A stretch of DNA of 28,768 nt. Source: Bifidobacteriaceae bacterium. Its GTDB lineage: Bacteria; Actinomycetota; Actinomycetes; Actinomycetales; WQXJ01. The notes under the pieces are model-generated. The model saw nothing but the letters and a program-made list of their open reading frames with translations. It was not told the DNA's origin and did no database searches. The stretch is from assembly GCA_031265345.1 (NCBI GenBank), contig JAISCU010000313.1, positions 1-28,768 of the forward strand, in the 5' to 3' direction. Both the position numbers and the translations under genes were made by a program. Positions 8,244 through 16,213 of the stretch are shown here, piece by piece. Every line of letters begins with the position of its first letter. The stretch's first letter is position 1.

Positions 8244-10121
8244 TCAGTAGTAGAGGCGCTGCTTGGAGCGTGCCTCGTCGTAGGCCGAGCGAGCCTCGTT
8301 GCTGGAGGCGATCTCGGCGACCTGCGGGACGGGTACCTCCCACCAGGCGCCCGATCCGCCGAAACGGCCCTGGGCGTCGACAACCGTGTAGATGACGTAG
8401 GTCTCAGGCGATGCCACGGCTTCCTCGAGGGCGGCTGTGAGTCCTTCAGCGGTGGAGACGCTCAGGACCTTGGCGCCGAAGCTTGCCGCGTTCTGGGCGA
8501 AGTCCATCGGCAGGTACTGATCGGAGAAGCGCCCCGACTCGCGGTCGCGGTATTGGAACCGGGTTCCGAATCCCTGCGAGCCGACAGTCTTCGACAGGGC
8601 TTCGATCGATCCGTAGCCCCTGTTGTCCACGAGCACGACGATCTGCTTGAGTCCCTCCTGCACGGAGGTCAGAAGCTCGGCGGAGAGCATCAGGTATGTT
8701 CCGTCGCCGATGAACGTGAAGACTTCCCTGTCCGGATCGGCCAGCTTCGCGCCGACTCCCGCCGCGATCTCGTAGCCCATGCACGAGTAGCCGTATTCGA
8801 TCCCGTAGCTCAGCGGGCCGCCGGGCCGCCAGACCCGGTGCAGGTCGCCCGGCATAGAGCCGGCCGCGTTGATGACCACGTCCTCCGGCTTGGCGAACGA
8901 GTTGACGATGCCGATGGCGGCGGCCTGGCTGAGGGTAGGCGAGCCGGGCTCCGGCTCGATTATCCGGTCGATTTCCTCGCGCCAACGGCTCGCCTGGGCG
9001 ATCGCGTGTTGCCGGTGGGCGGACGGCACCTGGTAGCCGTCCAGCAGTCCGGCCAGTTCGCGCAGCACCTCGCGCGCGTCGCCGACCACTGCCGTGGCGC
9101 CCTCCTTGTTGGCGTCGAACTCCAGGACGTTGATGTTCACGAACCTCACGCCTGGGCTCTGGAACAGCGTGTTTGACGCAGTGGTGAAGTCCGTGTAGCG
9201 GGTGCCGATGCCGATGACCAGGTCCGCTTGGGCAGCTAGCCCGTTCGCGTACTGTGATCCGCTGGAGCCCAGGGCGCCGACGTTCAGAGGATGGCTGTGA
9301 GGCAAGGACGCCTTGCCGGCCTGCGTCAGCCCGACCGGAATGCCGGTGTCCTCGACGAACTGCGTGAGCCGCTCGGTCGCGGCGGAGTAGATGACGCCGC
9401 CGCCCGCGATGATGATCGGATGCCGCGCCTCGCGGATCGCCGAGGCCGCCCGCTCAAGCGCGCCCAGGTCCGCGCGGTACCGGGGCACATGCCACACTCG
9501 CGGGGCGAACAACTCAGCCGGGAAGTCATGTGCCTCGGCCTGCACGTCCTGTGGCACGGCCACCGTCACGGCGCCGGTGTCGGCTGGGCTGGTCAGCACG
9601 CGCATCGCTCCGAGCAGCGACTCGGCCAACTGCTCCGGGCGCGTCACGCGGTCCCAGAACTTCGAGACCGCCCGGAAGGCGTCGTTGGTGGAGATGTCCG
9701 GCGACGTTGGGTCCTCAATCTGTTGGAGCACCGACCCGGTTCGCCGGGTGGCGAAGTAGTCCGAGGGGAGGAGCAGCACCGGCAGACGGTTGGATGTCGC
9801 GGTTCCGGCGCCTGTGATCATGTTGGCGGCTCCGGGGCCAATCGACGTGACGGCGGCGAGAGCGCCGAGCCGGTTGCGCGCCTTGGCGTAGCCGATGGCG
9901 GCGTGAACGGCCCCCTGCTCATTGCGCACTTGGTAGTACGGGAAGTCGTCCTGATACTGCAGGAGCGCCTGGCCAATGCCGGCCACGTTGCCGTGGCCGA
10001 AGATCCCGCAGGCCCCGCCGAAGAACGGGGCTGTCACGCCGTCGCGTTCCACCTGCTGGCAAGCGAGGAATCGGACGATTGCCTGACCGACCGTGAGGCG
10101 AACCGTGCGCTGGGTCGTCAT
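8244..10121 (-). CDS. iolD: 3D-(3,5/4)-trihydroxycyclohexane-1,2-dione hydrolase IolD
   Basis: Opens the ring of the diketo-inositol made by IolE, giving 5-deoxy-glucuronate; thiamine diphosphate-dependent and cytosolic. The 625-residue product has the family length. The acetolactate-synthase-like fold shows the cofactor-activating Glu68 in QVRNEQGAVHAA, GPGAANM near residue 95, and the diphosphate motif GDGTYLML followed by VLVDNRGYGSI (about residues 470-500). The IolD signature SYGIEYGYSCMGYEIA lies just before it. The ATG at 10121 has AAAGGA about 6 bases upstream. First gene of its operon: a promoter lies about 95-120 bases upstream, divergent from two IclR regulator genes. A longer frame reaches 10214, but it would run into the promoter. 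Confidence 0.96.
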   Translation of the reverse strand: MTTQRTVRLTVGQAIVRFLACQQVERDGVTAPFFGGACGIFGHGNVAGIGQALLQYQDDFPYYQVRNEQGAVHAAIGYAKARNRLGALAAVTSIGPGAANMITGAGTATSNRLPVLLLPSDYFATRRTGSVLQQIEDPTSPDISTNDAFRAVSKFWDRVTRPEQLAESLLGAMRVLTSPADTGAVTVAVPQDVQAEAHDFPAELFAPRVWHVPRYRADLGALERAASAIREARHPIIIAGGGVIYSAATERLTQFVEDTGIPVGLTQAGKASLPHSHPLNVGALGSSGSQYANGLAAQADLVIGIGTRYTDFTTASNTLFQSPGVRFVNINVLEFDANKEGATAVVGDAREVLRELAGLLDGYQVPSAHRQHAIAQASRWREEIDRIIEPEPGSPTLSQAAAIGIVNSFAKPEDVVINAAGSMPGDLHRVWRPGGPLSYGIEYGYSCMGYEIAAGVGAKLADPDREVFTFIGDGTYLMLSAELLTSVQEGLKQIVVLVDNRGYGSIEALSKTVGSQGFGTRFQYRDRESGRFSDQYLPMDFAQNAASFGAKVLSVSTAEGLTAALEEAVASPETYVIYTVVDAQGRFGGSGAWWEVPVPQVAEIASSNEARSAYDEARSKQRLYY

Positions 10122-10209
10122 GGGAGTTCCTTTCATCATTGAGAATCGAACCGTCTGCCGCGACACCTGGGTGGCACTGCCTGCCGGCGGACACATCATT
10201 GCGTCGCGG

Positions 10210-10254
10210 ATCACACGTTATCGCCTGCCGGACATTCTGTCAACTGTGTGAGAT
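10210..10254. promoter_or_regulatory. Candidate operator: imperfect inverted repeat around the iolD promoter
   Basis: ATCACAC at 10210-10216 and GTGTGAGAT at 10246-10254 form an imperfect inverted repeat. One arm overlaps the -10 box and the other lies just upstream of the -35 box of the iolD promoter. A further TGTGA follows at 10256-10260. The spot suits a repressor such as the neighbouring IclR proteins, but no experiment or family consensus is used here. Confidence 0.4.
10215..10243 (-). promoter_or_regulatory. Sigma-70-like promoter for the iolD operon
   Basis: On the minus strand a perfect -35 box TTGACA (10243-10238) is followed after exactly 17 bases by a -10-like TAACGT (10220-10215). 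Transcription would start near 10205, leaving a leader of about 85 bases before iolD. It lies in the 238-base divergent region, the largest gene-free gap in the window. Confidence 0.6.
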
Positions 10255-10359
10255 TGTGATTCTGAACTTGCGGCGCTCCCGCCCCGCTGCCTGCGCTTCC
10301 CCGCGTTCTTCGGGTATTGTTGAGGTCAAGCTGTCCACCGTATGAGAGGCCGGGAGAGC

Positions 10360-11160
10360 ATGTCACCGAACGCCGAAGCCGCCGATCCAGGCGTCCAGGG
10401 CCTCGAGCTGCTCGGGAAGGCTGACGCCGTGCTCACAGCGCTGGAGGCCGGCAAGGCGATGTCCGCCACAGCCCTCGCCGCCGCGACGGGCGAACCGCTC
10501 AGCAGCATGTACCGGATGCTCGCGAACCTGGTGGCGATTGGATGGCTGGACAGGGGGGAAGGGCGCGGGACGTACCGCCTGGGCCTCTACGACGTGGTGC
10601 TGGGCGGCGTCTGCGACGACAGGCTGGACCTGCTCGCCGCGAGCCGGCCCCAACTCGTGGAACTGCGCGACGCTACGGGTGTCACAGCATTCCTTCTCGT
10701 GCCGCGGGAGGCGAGAGGCGTCTGCGTCGACCTTGTCGCCGGCCGGGGCGTCCGGTCGATGGACTTGACGCTGGGCGGCTCCCTCCCGCTCTACGCCGGG
10801 GCAGGCCCCCGCGCGCTGCTCGCGCATCTGCCGCCCGGCGAACTCGGCCCGGCCCTGGACGCCTTCGAGCGCTGGGGCGCCGCCGACCCCTCGGTCCCGG
10901 CCAGGTCCTTCATCGAGCGCGGCATCCGGATCGACGCCGAACGGGGATACTCGCTCTCCGACGGAGACGTCACGCCCGGCGTGGCCGCCATCGGCGCGCC
11001 GGTCTTCAACCACCGCGGCGAATCGATCGCCGCGATCTCCATCAGCGGCTTCAGGCAGTTGTTGCTGGACGACGGCGGCCTCGCGCGTGACCTGGTGCGG
11101 GCGGCGGCGGCGAAGACCAGCGCCCTGCTGGGGCATCTGACCACGGACGGCAGACAATGA
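10360..11160 (+). CDS. IclR-family transcriptional regulator (first of a pair)
   Basis: Probable DNA-binding regulator of 266 residues. A winged helix-turn-helix lies at about residues 20-75 (ALAAATGEPLSSMYRMLANL is the reading helix region), and a C-terminal IclR effector domain follows (LPLYAGAGPRALLAHLP, then GYSLSDGDVTPGVAAIGAPV). The ATG at 10360 is preferred because GGGAG lies a few bases upstream; the in-frame ATG at 10342 has no ribosome site. The gene is divergent from iolD across a region with a promoter and an inverted repeat, so it likely controls the iol operon in response to a pathway compound. Whether it represses or activates cannot be told. It overlaps the next regulator gene by four bases. 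Confidence 0.88.
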   Translation: MSPNAEAADPGVQGLELLGKADAVLTALEAGKAMSATALAAATGEPLSSMYRMLANLVAIGWLDRGEGRGTYRLGLYDVVLGGVCDDRLDLLAASRPQLVELRDATGVTAFLLVPREARGVCVDLVAGRGVRSMDLTLGGSLPLYAGAGPRALLAHLPPGELGPALDAFERWGAADPSVPARSFIERGIRIDAERGYSLSDGDVTPGVAAIGAPVFNHRGESIAAISISGFRQLLLDDGGLARDLVRAAAAKTSALLGHLTTDGRQ

Positions 11161-11891
11161 ACGCGTCGACCTCGCCGATCCTGCGCAACGCCCGCTGCCT
11201 GCTTGACGCTCTGCTGGAGTTCGAGACCCTCTCGCACCAAGAACTCGCCGAGATAATGGAGATCCCCCGCTCCACCGTGTACCGGCTCGTCGAGGGCATG
11301 GAAGCCGTCGATCTGGTCCGGGCTCTGCCCGGCGGACGCACAGCCCTGTCGGGCCGCTGGCTGCGCCTGTCCGATGCCGCCCGCGCCGCCCAGACCGAGT
11401 GGCGGGACGCCCGCGCCGCGATGCGCGAGGTATCCGGACGAACCGGCTGCACCTCGTACCTCAGCGTGTTGGTCGGCCGGCAGAGCGTCTGCCTGGACTG
11501 GGCCCAGGGTCGCGCGGCCGAGGCTCTCATGCTCAAGCCGGGGCGCACGCTCCCGCTCTACGCCGGCGCGGCGGGACGGGGCACCCTCGCGGCGCTGCCA
11601 GCCGACGAGTTGCAGGGATACCTGGCCGAAGCGCCATTCCCGGTGTTGACCCCGCACACCATGACGACGGGCGCCCAGCTGGTCGAAGACGTCGCCCGGA
11701 CGCGCGCCCAGGGCTACACGGTCTCTCTCCAAGACGTGACGCTCGGTCTCGGGGCGGTAGGCGTGGAGGTCAAGGACCCGAGCGGCCAGAAAGCCGCCAT
11801 CCTGTCTCTCGGCGCGTTTGCCGACGACATCGGGCACCGCCTGGACGAACTGGTGGACGAGCTTCGCCGAGCCGTGGCGGACCTCCGCTGA
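11157..11891 (+). CDS. IclR-family transcriptional regulator (second of a pair)
   Basis: Second IclR-type regulator, 244 residues, starting at ATGA over the stop of the first. The helix-turn-helix is at about residues 22-45 (HQELAEIMEIPRSTVYRLVE). The effector domain has the family landmarks LPLYAGAAGRGTLAALP and GYTVSLQDVTLGLGAVGVEV. The two proteins share layout but differ widely in sequence, so they are not a recent duplication. Overlapping genes suggest equal production and perhaps a hetero-oligomer, since IclR proteins act as dimers or tetramers. The gene ends only 9 bases from the convergent alcohol dehydrogenase gene, with no room for a separate terminator. One protein may govern the iolD operon and the other the long C4/iol operon. 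Confidence 0.88.
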   Translation: MNASTSPILRNARCLLDALLEFETLSHQELAEIMEIPRSTVYRLVEGMEAVDLVRALPGGRTALSGRWLRLSDAARAAQTEWRDARAAMREVSGRTGCTSYLSVLVGRQSVCLDWAQGRAAEALMLKPGRTLPLYAGAAGRGTLAALPADELQGYLAEAPFPVLTPHTMTTGAQLVEDVARTRAQGYTVSLQDVTLGLGAVGVEVKDPSGQKAAILSLGAFADDIGHRLDELVDELRRAVADLR

Positions 11892-11900
11892 GCTGCGGCC

Positions 11901-13010
11901 TCACCTGTCGAAGACTATGACCTGCCGCACGACCTCGCCAGCGGCCAAACGGTCCATCGCTCCGTTGATGTCGTCAAGCCCGATGGTCGAGCTGATGAGC
12001 GTCTCCACCGGCAAGCGACCGTCCTCCCACATCTTGGCGTACCCAGGTATGTCTCGCGACGGCACCGACGATCCCAGGTAGCACCCCACCACCGTTCGCG
12101 CCTCGGCGGTGAGCTGCGCTCCGGGGATCTGCGCCCGCTGGTCGGGGTGCGGCAAACCAGCGGTGACCGTCGTGCCGCCGGGACTGGTCAGGGCGAAGGC
12201 CGTCTCCAGCGCGCGCACGTTCCCAGCCGCCTCGACAACGACGGGGGCACGTATCCCAGCCTCGAGCGCCTCCTGAGGCCCGAAGGCCGCGTCGACCCCG
12301 AGCTCAAGCGCCTGTCCGCGCTTGTCGTCAACCGCGTCCACGGCGTAGACCCGGCCGGTGCGCAGCGCCAGCGCAGCTAGGATCGCGGCCATGCCCACGC
12401 CGCCGAGGCCCACCACCACCACGTCGTCGCCCGTCTGGGGCCGTCCCGCGTTGACGACCGCGCCGGCCCCGGTCAGCACCGCGCAACCGAGCACGGAGGC
12501 AACGGACGGAGGCACGGTCGCGGGCACCGGAACCACGGACAGTCGGCTGACCACGGCGTGGGTGGCGAAACCCGAGACGCCGAGGTGGTGCAGGATTTCT
12601 CGGCCGTCGCGATGCAGGCGGACACCCCCTGAGAGCAGCGTGCCCGCCGTGTTCGCCGCAGTCCCCGGCACGCACGGCAGGCGGCCGTCCGTCAGGCATC
12701 CCGAGCACTTCCCGCAGCGCGGCAAGAACGCCATCACGACGCGCTGGCCGATTTCCAGATCGTCCACGCCGTCTCCGGTCTGGACCACCGTGCCCGCCGA
12801 CTCATGTCCAAGCAGCATCGGCACCGGCCGGGGCCGCGCGCCGTTGACGACCGAAAGATCTGAGTGGCAGAGGCCGGACGCCTCGATGCGCACCAGCAAC
12901 TCGCCCGGACCGGGCGCGTCGAGTTCGAGGGATCCCACTGTGATAGGCGTGCTCTCGCGATATGGGGCCGGCCGACCGACTTCTTCCAGGACTGCGCCGG
13001 TGATTTCCAT
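11901..13010 (-). CDS. Zinc-dependent alcohol dehydrogenase (MDR family)
   Basis: NAD(P)-linked alcohol/aldehyde oxidoreductase, 369 residues. Catalytic zinc residues are seen in SGLCHSDL (Cys48) and GHESAG (His69). The four structural-zinc cysteines are CGKCSGCLTDGRLPC (99, 102, 105, 113), and the Rossmann motif is VVVGLGGVGMAA. The ATG at 13010 (MEITGAVL) has AGGA six bases upstream; a start at 13031 would add seven residues. Last gene of the long minus-strand run, 48 bases after the 3-hydroxyacyl-CoA dehydrogenase gene. In this setting it may reduce a C4 semialdehyde, either succinic semialdehyde to 4-hydroxybutyrate or 3-hydroxy-4-oxobutanoate to 3,4-dihydroxybutyrate. Known 4-hydroxybutyrate dehydrogenases are often iron- or beta-HAD-type, so this is inference from context. 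Confidence 0.88.
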   Translation of the reverse strand: MEITGAVLEEVGRPAPYRESTPITVGSLELDAPGPGELLVRIEASGLCHSDLSVVNGARPRPVPMLLGHESAGTVVQTGDGVDDLEIGQRVVMAFLPRCGKCSGCLTDGRLPCVPGTAANTAGTLLSGGVRLHRDGREILHHLGVSGFATHAVVSRLSVVPVPATVPPSVASVLGCAVLTGAGAVVNAGRPQTGDDVVVVGLGGVGMAAILAALALRTGRVYAVDAVDDKRGQALELGVDAAFGPQEALEAGIRAPVVVEAAGNVRALETAFALTSPGGTTVTAGLPHPDQRAQIPGAQLTAEARTVVGCYLGSSVPSRDIPGYAKMWEDGRLPVETLISSTIGLDDINGAMDRLAAGEVVRQVIVFDR

Positions 13011-13043
13011 GGTTCTTCCTGCTCTCTTCATCTGATGATCGGA

Positions 13044-13055
13044 ATCTGCGCAGAT
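13044..13055. repeat. 12-base perfect palindrome upstream of the zinc alcohol dehydrogenase gene
   Basis: ATCTGCGCAGAT is its own reverse complement. It lies in the 48-base gap between the 3-hydroxyacyl-CoA dehydrogenase and alcohol dehydrogenase genes. Could be a protein-binding site or chance; no second copy was noticed. Confidence 0.3.
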
Positions 13056-13058
13056 CGC

Positions 13059-13913
13059 TCAGCGCGCGCCCTGTGTTCGGTAGTCGTGAAAGCCTCGCCC
13101 GCTCTTGCGGCCGAGGCGGCCGGCCCGCACGTACCGGACAAGAAGCGGGGCGGGACGGTATTTGTCGAGGCCTGTCTCGCGCTGCAGGGTCCGCATGATC
13201 GCCAGCACCACATCAAGGCCGATCAGGTCCCCCAGAGCTAGCGGACCCATCGGGTGGTTGACGCCCAGCCGCATCGCCTGGTCGATGTCCTGGGCCGAGG
13301 CGACCCCCTCGGCCAACACCTCGACCGCCTCGTTGATCATCGGGATGGCGATCCGGTTGACGACGAAGCCCGCCGAGTCGGCGACCACCACGGGCACCTT
13401 CCCGATGGTCTCGACTATCACCGTGACGTCGGCCACCGCCGCGGCGGGAGTCGTCAGCCCGGCGACCACCTCTACCAGGCGCATGACCGGGGCGGGGTTG
13501 AAGAAGTGCATGCCTACCAGCGGACGGCCCAGGCCTTCGGAAAGCTGCGTGATCGACAGCGACGACGTGTTCGATGCGAACAGCGTCCCGGACGGGCACG
13601 CCGCGTCGAGTTCGGCGAAGATGGATCGTTTGACGTCCGCCGACTCGACCACCGCCTCGAGGACCAGGTCGCTGTCCGACGCCCGCTCGAGCGTCCCGAT
13701 CTGCACCCGCCCGAGGATGGCCTCCGCCTCGTCGCGGGCGACTTGGCCTTTGGCGGCCCGTTTCTCGAGGCGTCGGGCGATTTTGTCCTTTCCGGCCTGC
13801 GCGAGCCCCTCGCTGACATCGCACAGGCGGACTTCGAATTCAGCGCCCGCCTGAGCGAACGCCTCCGCGATGCCCGAACCCATCGCTCCCGCGCCAATCA
13901 CCGAGATTCTCAC
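13059..13913 (-). CDS. 3-hydroxybutyryl-CoA dehydrogenase (HbdA/PaaH type)
   Basis: NAD(P)-dependent oxidation of 3-hydroxybutyryl-CoA to acetoacetyl-CoA, or the reverse. The 284-residue protein has the family length. It carries the nucleotide motif GAGAMGSGIA (residues 8-17), SNTSSLSIT (114-122) and the catalytic GMHFFNP with His136. Glu148 in RLVEVV completes the usual His-Glu pair. The C-terminal domain carries NHPMGPLALGDLIGLD. The start is a GTG at 13913 that overlaps the enoyl-CoA hydratase stop (GTGA), so translation is coupled. It completes the set thiolase, hydratase, dehydrogenase needed to run between crotonyl-CoA and acetyl-CoA. Confidence 0.93.
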   Translation of the reverse strand: MRISVIGAGAMGSGIAEAFAQAGAEFEVRLCDVSEGLAQAGKDKIARRLEKRAAKGQVARDEAEAILGRVQIGTLERASDSDLVLEAVVESADVKRSIFAELDAACPSGTLFASNTSSLSITQLSEGLGRPLVGMHFFNPAPVMRLVEVVAGLTTPAAAVADVTVIVETIGKVPVVVADSAGFVVNRIAIPMINEAVEVLAEGVASAQDIDQAMRLGVNHPMGPLALGDLIGLDVVLAIMRTLQRETGLDKYRPAPLLVRYVRAGRLGRKSGRGFHDYRTQGAR

Positions 13914-14686
13914 GCCGCAGTGTCCTTCCCTCGCTTATGTCTGTCCATGAAGGCGCGCATCCGTTCGCGCTGGTCGGGAGTCTCGAAGCAGCCCGCGTGC
14001 AATTCGGCCTCAAGTCGCAATCCGGTGTCGATGTCGACCTGCAGGCCCAGACCGACCGCGGCCTTCGTCGCCCGGATTGCCCCCGGGGAGTTGGCCGCGA
14101 TCAGGCCGGCCAGAGCGCGCGCCTCGGCCATCAGCTGGGCAGCGGGGAAGACCGCCCCCACCAAGCCCATCCGCAGAGCTTCGACGGCGCTCACGGTACG
14201 GCCGGTGTACAACAGTTCCTTGGCCGAGGATTGCCCGATGATTCGGGCGAGCCGCTGCGTGCCCCCGAAGCCTGGCGTTATGCCCAGGCCCACCTCCGGC
14301 TGGCCGAACACGGCGGTGTCAGCTGCGATGCGCAGGTCGCACGCCAGCGCGAGTTCGCAGCCGCCGCCGAGGGCGTAGCCGTTGACGGCGACGATCACGG
14401 GGACGGCCAGCAGTTCGAGCCGGCGAAAGACCGCGTTGCCGCGGGCGGAGAAGGCCGCCGCTTGACCGCGCGTCATCTCGGCCATGCGCGTGATATCCGC
14501 GCCGGCGACGAACGCGCGCGAGCCCGCCCCCGTCACGATGACGCAATGGGTCGCGTCGCAGTCCAGACGGCCGATCACCGCGTCGAGGTCCGAGATCACC
14601 TGTTCGTCAAGCGCGTTGAGCGCTTCGGGTCGGTCTATCGTGACGATCGCCAGCGGGCCGTCTTCTTCGTGCCGGACGCTGCTCAT
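13910..14686 (-). CDS. Enoyl-CoA hydratase (crotonase)
   Basis: Adds water to crotonyl-CoA to give 3-hydroxybutyryl-CoA, or the reverse. The 258-residue crotonase-fold protein shows the oxyanion-hole region AFVAGADI (58-65) and GYALGGGCELALACD with catalytic Glu111. The second acid Glu131 is in FGQPEVGLGITPGFGGTQ. Both acids being present supports hydratase rather than isomerase or hydrolase activity. The ATG at 14686 overlaps the thiolase stop (ATGA); a longer frame to 14743 is not needed. If the proposed inositol route exists, the same enzyme would also dehydrate 3,4-dihydroxybutyryl-CoA. Confidence 0.93.
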   Translation of the reverse strand: MSSVRHEEDGPLAIVTIDRPEALNALDEQVISDLDAVIGRLDCDATHCVIVTGAGSRAFVAGADITRMAEMTRGQAAAFSARGNAVFRRLELLAVPVIVAVNGYALGGGCELALACDLRIAADTAVFGQPEVGLGITPGFGGTQRLARIIGQSSAKELLYTGRTVSAVEALRMGLVGAVFPAAQLMAEARALAGLIAANSPGAIRATKAAVGLGLQVDIDTGLRLEAELHAGCFETPDQRERMRAFMDRHKRGKDTAA

Positions 14687-15876
14687 CGGCCCGGCCCGTC
14701 TCGCCGCACCAGCGCCGACACGCCCATCCCGCCCCCGACGCACAGCGCCGCCAGGCCCAATCCGGCACCACGTCGTTCCATCTCGTGCAACAGGGTCACC
14801 AGGATGCGCGTGCCGGAACAGCCCAGAGGATGCCCCAGCGCGATGGCGCCGCCGTTCGCGTTGACCCGCGCCGGGTCGAGCCCCAATTCGCGCACCACAT
14901 GGACCGCCTGGGCGGCGAAGGCCTCGTTCAGCTCGACCAGGTCGATGTCTAGGACGTCTAGGCCCGTGCGCGCCAGGAGGCGCCTGGTCGATGCGATAGG
15001 GCCGGTCCCCATGTGGGCGGGATCGACGCCGACCGCAGCCCCGGCCACCCAGGTCGCTTGCGGCTCGACGCCCAACTCGCGGGCGCGCCGCTCGGAAAGG
15101 ACCAGCACGGCGGCCGCGCCGTCTCCGATGGCCGACGAGTTCCCGGCGGTCACCGTGCCCGGCTCGGCGAAGACCGGTCTCAGCCGCCCGAGCGCCTCTA
15201 CTGTGGTGCCGGGTCGGGGCGTCTCGTCGGCGTCTACCGAGACCGTGGAGTTGCCGTGGGTGATCTCGACCGGCACAAGTTCGGCGTCGAACCTCCCGGC
15301 CCTGACGGCCTCGGCGCAGCGGCGCTGGCTTTCGGCGGCGAAGGCGTCCTGGTCTTCGCGGCTGACGTCGCCCAAGGCCGCGACGTTCTCAGCGGTCACG
15401 CCCATGGCGTAGCCGGCGAAGGCGTCCTTTAGGCCCTCGGAGCGCATCGAGTCGATCAGGGTCGCGTCGCCCATTCGGTACCCGAAGCGGGCGCGGTCCA
15501 GCAGGTACGGGGCCTTGGACATGTTCTCGGTTCCGCCTACCGCCACGACATCGGCCTCGCCCGCCGCGATGAGGGCCGCGGCGAGGTTCACGGCGGCCAG
15601 CCCCGAACCGCAGACCTGGTTGACGGTGAGGGCCGGCACGGGGACTCCCAAGCCCGCGGCCAGCGCGCTCTGCCGGGCGACATTCTGGCCGGCGCCGGCT
15701 TGGAGGACGCATCCGACGATCACCTGGTCTATGGCGTCGGCCGGCACACGCGCCCGAGTGAGCGCGGCGCTGATCGCGCAGGCGGCCAAGTCGGGCGCCG
15801 ACAGGGACGCCAGTGCGCCGCCGAACCGGCCGATAGGTGTGCGGGCGGCTCCGGCGAGGACGATTCTGCGCGGCAT
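14683..15876 (-). CDS. Acetyl-CoA C-acetyltransferase (thiolase)
   Basis: Cleaves acetoacetyl-CoA with CoA to two acetyl-CoA, or condenses two acetyl-CoA. The 397-residue product is of standard length. The nucleophile Cys89 is in NQVCGSGL, His349 in NGGAIALGHPLGCSG and the second Cys379 in LCVGGGMG. The ATG at 15876 has AAGGAG about 10 bases upstream. Between it and fixX lies a hairpin. Together with the next two overlapping genes it forms the sub-block thiolase, crotonase, dehydrogenase, which gives full interconversion of crotonyl-CoA and acetyl-CoA. Confidence 0.93.
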   Translation of the reverse strand: MPRRIVLAGAARTPIGRFGGALASLSAPDLAACAISAALTRARVPADAIDQVIVGCVLQAGAGQNVARQSALAAGLGVPVPALTVNQVCGSGLAAVNLAAALIAAGEADVVAVGGTENMSKAPYLLDRARFGYRMGDATLIDSMRSEGLKDAFAGYAMGVTAENVAALGDVSREDQDAFAAESQRRCAEAVRAGRFDAELVPVEITHGNSTVSVDADETPRPGTTVEALGRLRPVFAEPGTVTAGNSSAIGDGAAAVLVLSERRARELGVEPQATWVAGAAVGVDPAHMGTGPIASTRRLLARTGLDVLDIDLVELNEAFAAQAVHVVRELGLDPARVNANGGAIALGHPLGCSGTRILVTLLHEMERRGAGLGLAALCVGGGMGVSALVRRDGPGR

Positions 15877-15910
15877 GCGTTCAGGGCTCCTTCGGTTCGC
15901 GGACTTGGCT

Positions 15911-15937
15911 GAGGGCTGGTTCACGGCTTCAGCCCTC
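15911..15937 (-). other. Hairpin overlapping the fixX stop, before the thiolase gene
   Basis: GAGGGCTG (15911-15918) pairs perfectly over 8 bases with CAGCCCTC (15930-15937), loop of 11 bases. The fixX stop codon lies at the edge of the stem. No T-run follows on the minus strand. Likely partial attenuation or transcript stabilisation between the fix block and the thiolase block. Confidence 0.45.
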
Positions 15938-16213
15938 CCTGTATTGGACGCCGAAGCCGCCGCGCGGGTAGCGCCAGCGCAGGGAGCCCGGCGGCGCCAC
16001 GGAGCGGCAGGTGCCGCACTCCAGGCAAGCGGCGTATTCGATCAGGACCGAGCCGTCCTGGCTCCACGAGTAGACCCCGGCCGGGCACACGGCGATGAGC
16101 CGGTCTACCAGGGCGGTGCCCGCGGCCGCTATGTCGATCTCGATGTGGCCCTCGTCCTCGTCCACCAGATAGCGGTTCTTGGACAGGCACTCGGTGGGTG
16201 GCGGCAGCCTCAT
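15929..16213 (-). CDS. fixX: Ferredoxin-like protein FixX
   Basis: Small iron-sulfur subunit of the FixABCX (EtfABCX) electron-transfer complex, 94 residues. The C-terminal half matches FixX: CPAGVYSW with Cys43, then CLECGTCRSVAPP with Cys63, Cys66 and Cys69, and the closing block YPRGGFGVQYR. The ATG at 16213 overlaps the fixC stop (ATGA). Together with FixC it passes electrons between the flavin subunits FixAB and a quinone, ferredoxin or flavodoxin. Family assignment is secure. Confidence 0.92.
   Translation of the reverse strand: MRLPPPTECLSKNRYLVDEDEGHIEIDIAAAGTALVDRLIAVCPAGVYSWSQDGSVLIEYAACLECGTCRSVAPPGSLRWRYPRGGFGVQYREG

Noticed and set aside
10292..10320. Possible plus-strand promoter for the IclR genes with TATTGT at 10315-10320
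   Set aside because: The -10-like box is fair, but no recognisable -35 box lies 16-18 bases upstream, so it was not called.
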